Below are positions 61,501 to 64,000 of a DNA stretch of 64,000 nucleotides, piece by piece; positions within the stretch are counted from its first letter, which is position 1, and every line of letters starts with the position of its first letter. A program made the position numbers and the translations under genes. The notes under the pieces are model-generated. The model made no database searches. It saw only the letters and a list, made by a program, of their open reading frames with translations, and was not told the DNA's origin. Origin of the DNA: Styela clava (taxonomy: Eukaryota; Chordata; Ascidiacea; Stolidobranchia; Styelidae); contig NC_135252.1 of assembly GCF_964204865.1 (NCBI RefSeq), forward strand, positions 12,917,383-12,981,382. Direction: 5' to 3'.

Positions 61501-63289
61501 TTTACCGTTAATTTTTTGTGTGATATTATTTCAGAAACAATTATTTATTTAATCTTATTTTAATATTTATTGATTTTTAATTTCATTATTTTTTATAAAT
61601 AACACTGTAAAGTGACATTTCTTGAAGTCATTTTAGGTACCAAGTGAAGTGAACGTTTCTGATGGAATGGTTAAATATTCTTCCATTTATTTCGGCCCCG
61701 TTATTGCATGACTATCTAAGACCAAGATTTAGTCGAGTGCAAACTTACAAAAAATATTCTTATTACTACCAATACCTTTGCTTTATAGACGGTAAATATC
61801 TTCATACGATGAGGAAATTTTATTGCAGCAATACGAAGTATTGTAAACACAAGAATATGTTGAATAGTTACACAACTGGTCCAAAATTTAAAAGCCATTG
61901 TCGTCTAAAAGTGATAAACTTTTATGCATTAATGCTTACTAACAATGCTAACAATGCAACAACCAAATTTAACTAGGTGAGTCTAGAACTACATCTAAAA
62001 AAAGTCATTTCTGTATTTCATCAATATACTTCAGAGTCAATTCATTGATAAGTTTTTTAGTTAATGATTTAACCTTATGATGCGTAAATGAGCGCTTAAG
62101 TGAGTTTTTGATAAAATTAATAACTGTAATCAGAAAAAAAAGTAAACAGACCTTGCAAAAAAATGTTGGTAAATAGTATGAGCGATAACCGAATGTTGAT
62201 CGATAAACAGCGAACGGACTATTCCAAGCAGATATGAAATCCGAAAATGCAAGACTACATATTATTACGTTGAACGCAGATCTGAAAAAGATTGATAAAA
62301 TGAAATTACCTCTTCAGCTGCGTCTTTTTAGCAAACTTCATACTGTCATGTTTAGATTTGTTATTCTACTATACTATGTTACTATGTAATATACTGATCC
62401 GTTTCTATTAAAAGTCTTCAAATTTAAATTACTTAATTTCATCTGAATATATCTATCTTGTTTTTCAATGGGTATCAATAAATCTTTACGTTTGAGTATT
62501 ACTATACGGGAACTTTAATTCGGCGAGCATCCATCTCCTCCATTATCAATGGGGAGCATATATTCCGCGTGGAAATCGGTTGAAAACTGTAGAATAATTT
62601 TCAGCTGGTTTTCTGCTTCATTCACAATGTGTTAAATGCAATAAGATTCAACATCTCAAACACCAGAGATATGCTGACTTTGACTTAAAAAAACTTTTTA
62701 TAAAAGTATCAAATCCGAAAGTTACGACAATTCTCGCTTACTCACGTTTTTAAATCTGCTGACTTTTTTACAACAAGTATTGTCAATGCATTTGCAAAAA
62801 TTCCAAATACAAATAATATACCCACAATAGTACAACATGAAATTGCTCCAGCAAGCGTCAAAAAATCATTTCTCTGCCTGTTAAAATATAAGAAATTAAA
62901 ATTCATTTTCTTTTTGTCATACCATAATAAAGATGTTTACAAGAGCCTTAACTTAATAAGATAGTATTTTGAATGAACTCAAACAATTGGCATGCAAGAC
63001 TTTTATTACAAACATTGTTGCACATATCTTTTTCAAAATATCGTGCTTATATTTTTTCACAAGTACATTACAAAACTAAATAAATGCATGGTAAACACCA
63101 CTAATTATTAAGTTATACATTGTAAAATATAATACTATGTTGTTTATTTTTATATTACTGGAATAGAAATGAGTAAAAACTTTAGTCATACCCGCTTTTT
63201 GTAGTTAATCCTTCAAAAGATGTTGTATTGCTTGTGTTAAATAGTTTGGTTGTCAACGATGAAGATGGAAGAATGATAGAATTGTTCAT
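58521..63289 (-). CDS. Rhodopsin-class (class A) G-protein-coupled receptor
   Basis: Model complement(58521..58653, 59864..60005, 60171..60269, 60431..60561, 60969..61096, 61776..61904, 62152..62281, 62746..62877, 63192..63289), 373 aa, nine exons, all GT-AG and in phase. N-terminus has NNS, NTS and NTT glycosylation sites. TM1 FGIFANALTILVV; TM2 IICSLAFSDFISA; first loop ends FFCK (disulfide cysteine); TM3 TILRIAAIKFP; TM4 VMVIWIETFLANFIFYF; second loop GVGCSAHK; TM5 FPIFLWSPILTVVLLTFVLI, then basic QRKRLRQK; TM6 LSLILLSFLIGYLP; TM7 ISECLNPIFYNIAS (NPxxY). The tail starts TMRKATKTY. A plasma-membrane receptor, ligand unknown. Odd points: DRY is LRI, and the TM6 CWxP is GYLP. A 1-kb transposon lies in the last intron. 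Confidence 0.93.
58722..59733 (+). mobile_element. Non-autonomous DNA element, copy 2, in receptor intron 8
   Basis: Terminal inverted repeats AGGGATGGGACG and CGGCCCATCCCT, followed inward by GACTCG/CGAATC words. Same family as 4078-5040, inverted. A target duplication cannot be fixed because the flanks are both TA-rich. No transposase frame. It lies between the NPxxY exon and the tail exon and does not touch splice sites. Confidence 0.8.
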
Positions 63290-64000
63290 ATCTTTAGTTC
63301 TCAGCAAAAACCACTGAATTCTTCTATCGAAGATTAATTTTAATTAGCGAATCTTCCGTTATAAAATATATTAATGTCTTAACTCATTATCTGAAATCTC
63401 CTGCCAAAATCGTCGCGTTACGATATTGTAATGCTAACACACATTTGAATAGAAAAATAGATATTACACTATTGGGTTTAAATGTTGGTTAAATACTTAT
63501 AGTTATGTTTGTATATTCACGATCCGTGAATTTGCACAGAACCGCGGTAATTTTATGGAATTAACATCAAATATTTACAATATACCAGGAAAGATGTTAT
63601 TTAATTAACCAAAACTGAATAAACTTTTATACACAATGTTATAAGATCTAAAGATTCAAATCTTTTATATTTTTTCTATGTATAGCAACGATCACAAATT
63701 AGTGCTATTTTGGCGAATGTAAAAGCTATCCTATTAGAAAAAAGTTCAACAAACATTGGATTATTTTTAGAAATTGCATGATGCAGTTTAATTATGTATT
63801 CGAATACTCCCATCTATCCAGCTGCAATAAATATAATATGAAAACATTTTGCTATATATACAAACTTTGTATCGATTGTTATATCAACATTTTGAAAATA
63901 TTTGAACCGGTTTTACATCACATAAATGTAAGGAAATTAGCAGAACGCCAGAACAAGCTCTACGTATGTATTAAACAGAATTATCAATTAATACGTCAGA
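63290..64000 (-). promoter_or_regulatory. 5' flank of the receptor gene
   Basis: AT-rich with no further exon recognised. Should contain the promoter unless an untranslated first exon lies beyond the window. No specific factor site can be named. Confidence 0.35.

Noticed and set aside
61662-61976. Plus-strand 104-codon open frame
   Set aside because: Antisense shadow of receptor exon 4.

Overview
The window looks like AT-rich animal DNA. Genes are split into short exons by GT-AG introns and the space between them is full of decayed transposons. The gene content (collagen-tailed and plain C-type lectins, lipocalins, a CRISP-type protein, a rhodopsin-class receptor) and the intron size suggest an invertebrate chordate, most likely a Ciona-like ascidian. 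The species is an inference; no ribosomal, mitochondrial or other marker gene is present to settle it. All gene models below were built by hand from splice sites, reading phase and family motifs.

Layout. 0.3-4.1 kb: two C-type lectin genes head to head; the right-hand one is cut off exactly at an exon end by a transposon. 4.1-11 kb: transposon-rich, with a composite DNA element, a LINE remnant, two intact hAT-type insertions with 8-bp target duplications, and a broken 5' end of a lipocalin gene. 12.6-26.3 kb: a tandem duplication carrying two collectin-like genes (minus strand). Their 3.3-kb upstream flanks are almost identical while the genes themselves are clearly diverged, and copy A alone holds an 873-bp hAT insertion. 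27.6-45.4 kb: four head-to-tail units of 4.3-4.6 kb, each with one six-exon lipocalin gene (plus strand). Unit 1 is dead (337-bp deletion); units 2-4 are intact. 45.4-52.1 kb: tandem repeats, a dispersed repeat, a 5'-truncated LINE, and a dead third copy of the collectin last exon. 52.6-55.0 kb: a complete six-exon CRISP-like gene (minus strand, 190 aa). 58.5-63.3 kb: a complete nine-exon rhodopsin-class receptor gene (minus strand, 373 aa) with a transposon in its last intron.

How it fits together. Eight of the nine gene or pseudogene loci encode secreted proteins (lectins, lipocalins, CRISP), and the repeats show that the lectin and lipocalin modules share flanking sequence, including a lipocalin-like C-terminal relic seen six times. 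The block therefore reads as a fast-changing cluster of secreted recognition and ligand-binding proteins grown by local duplication, deletion and probably gene conversion. Nothing in the sequence shows that these proteins act in one pathway.
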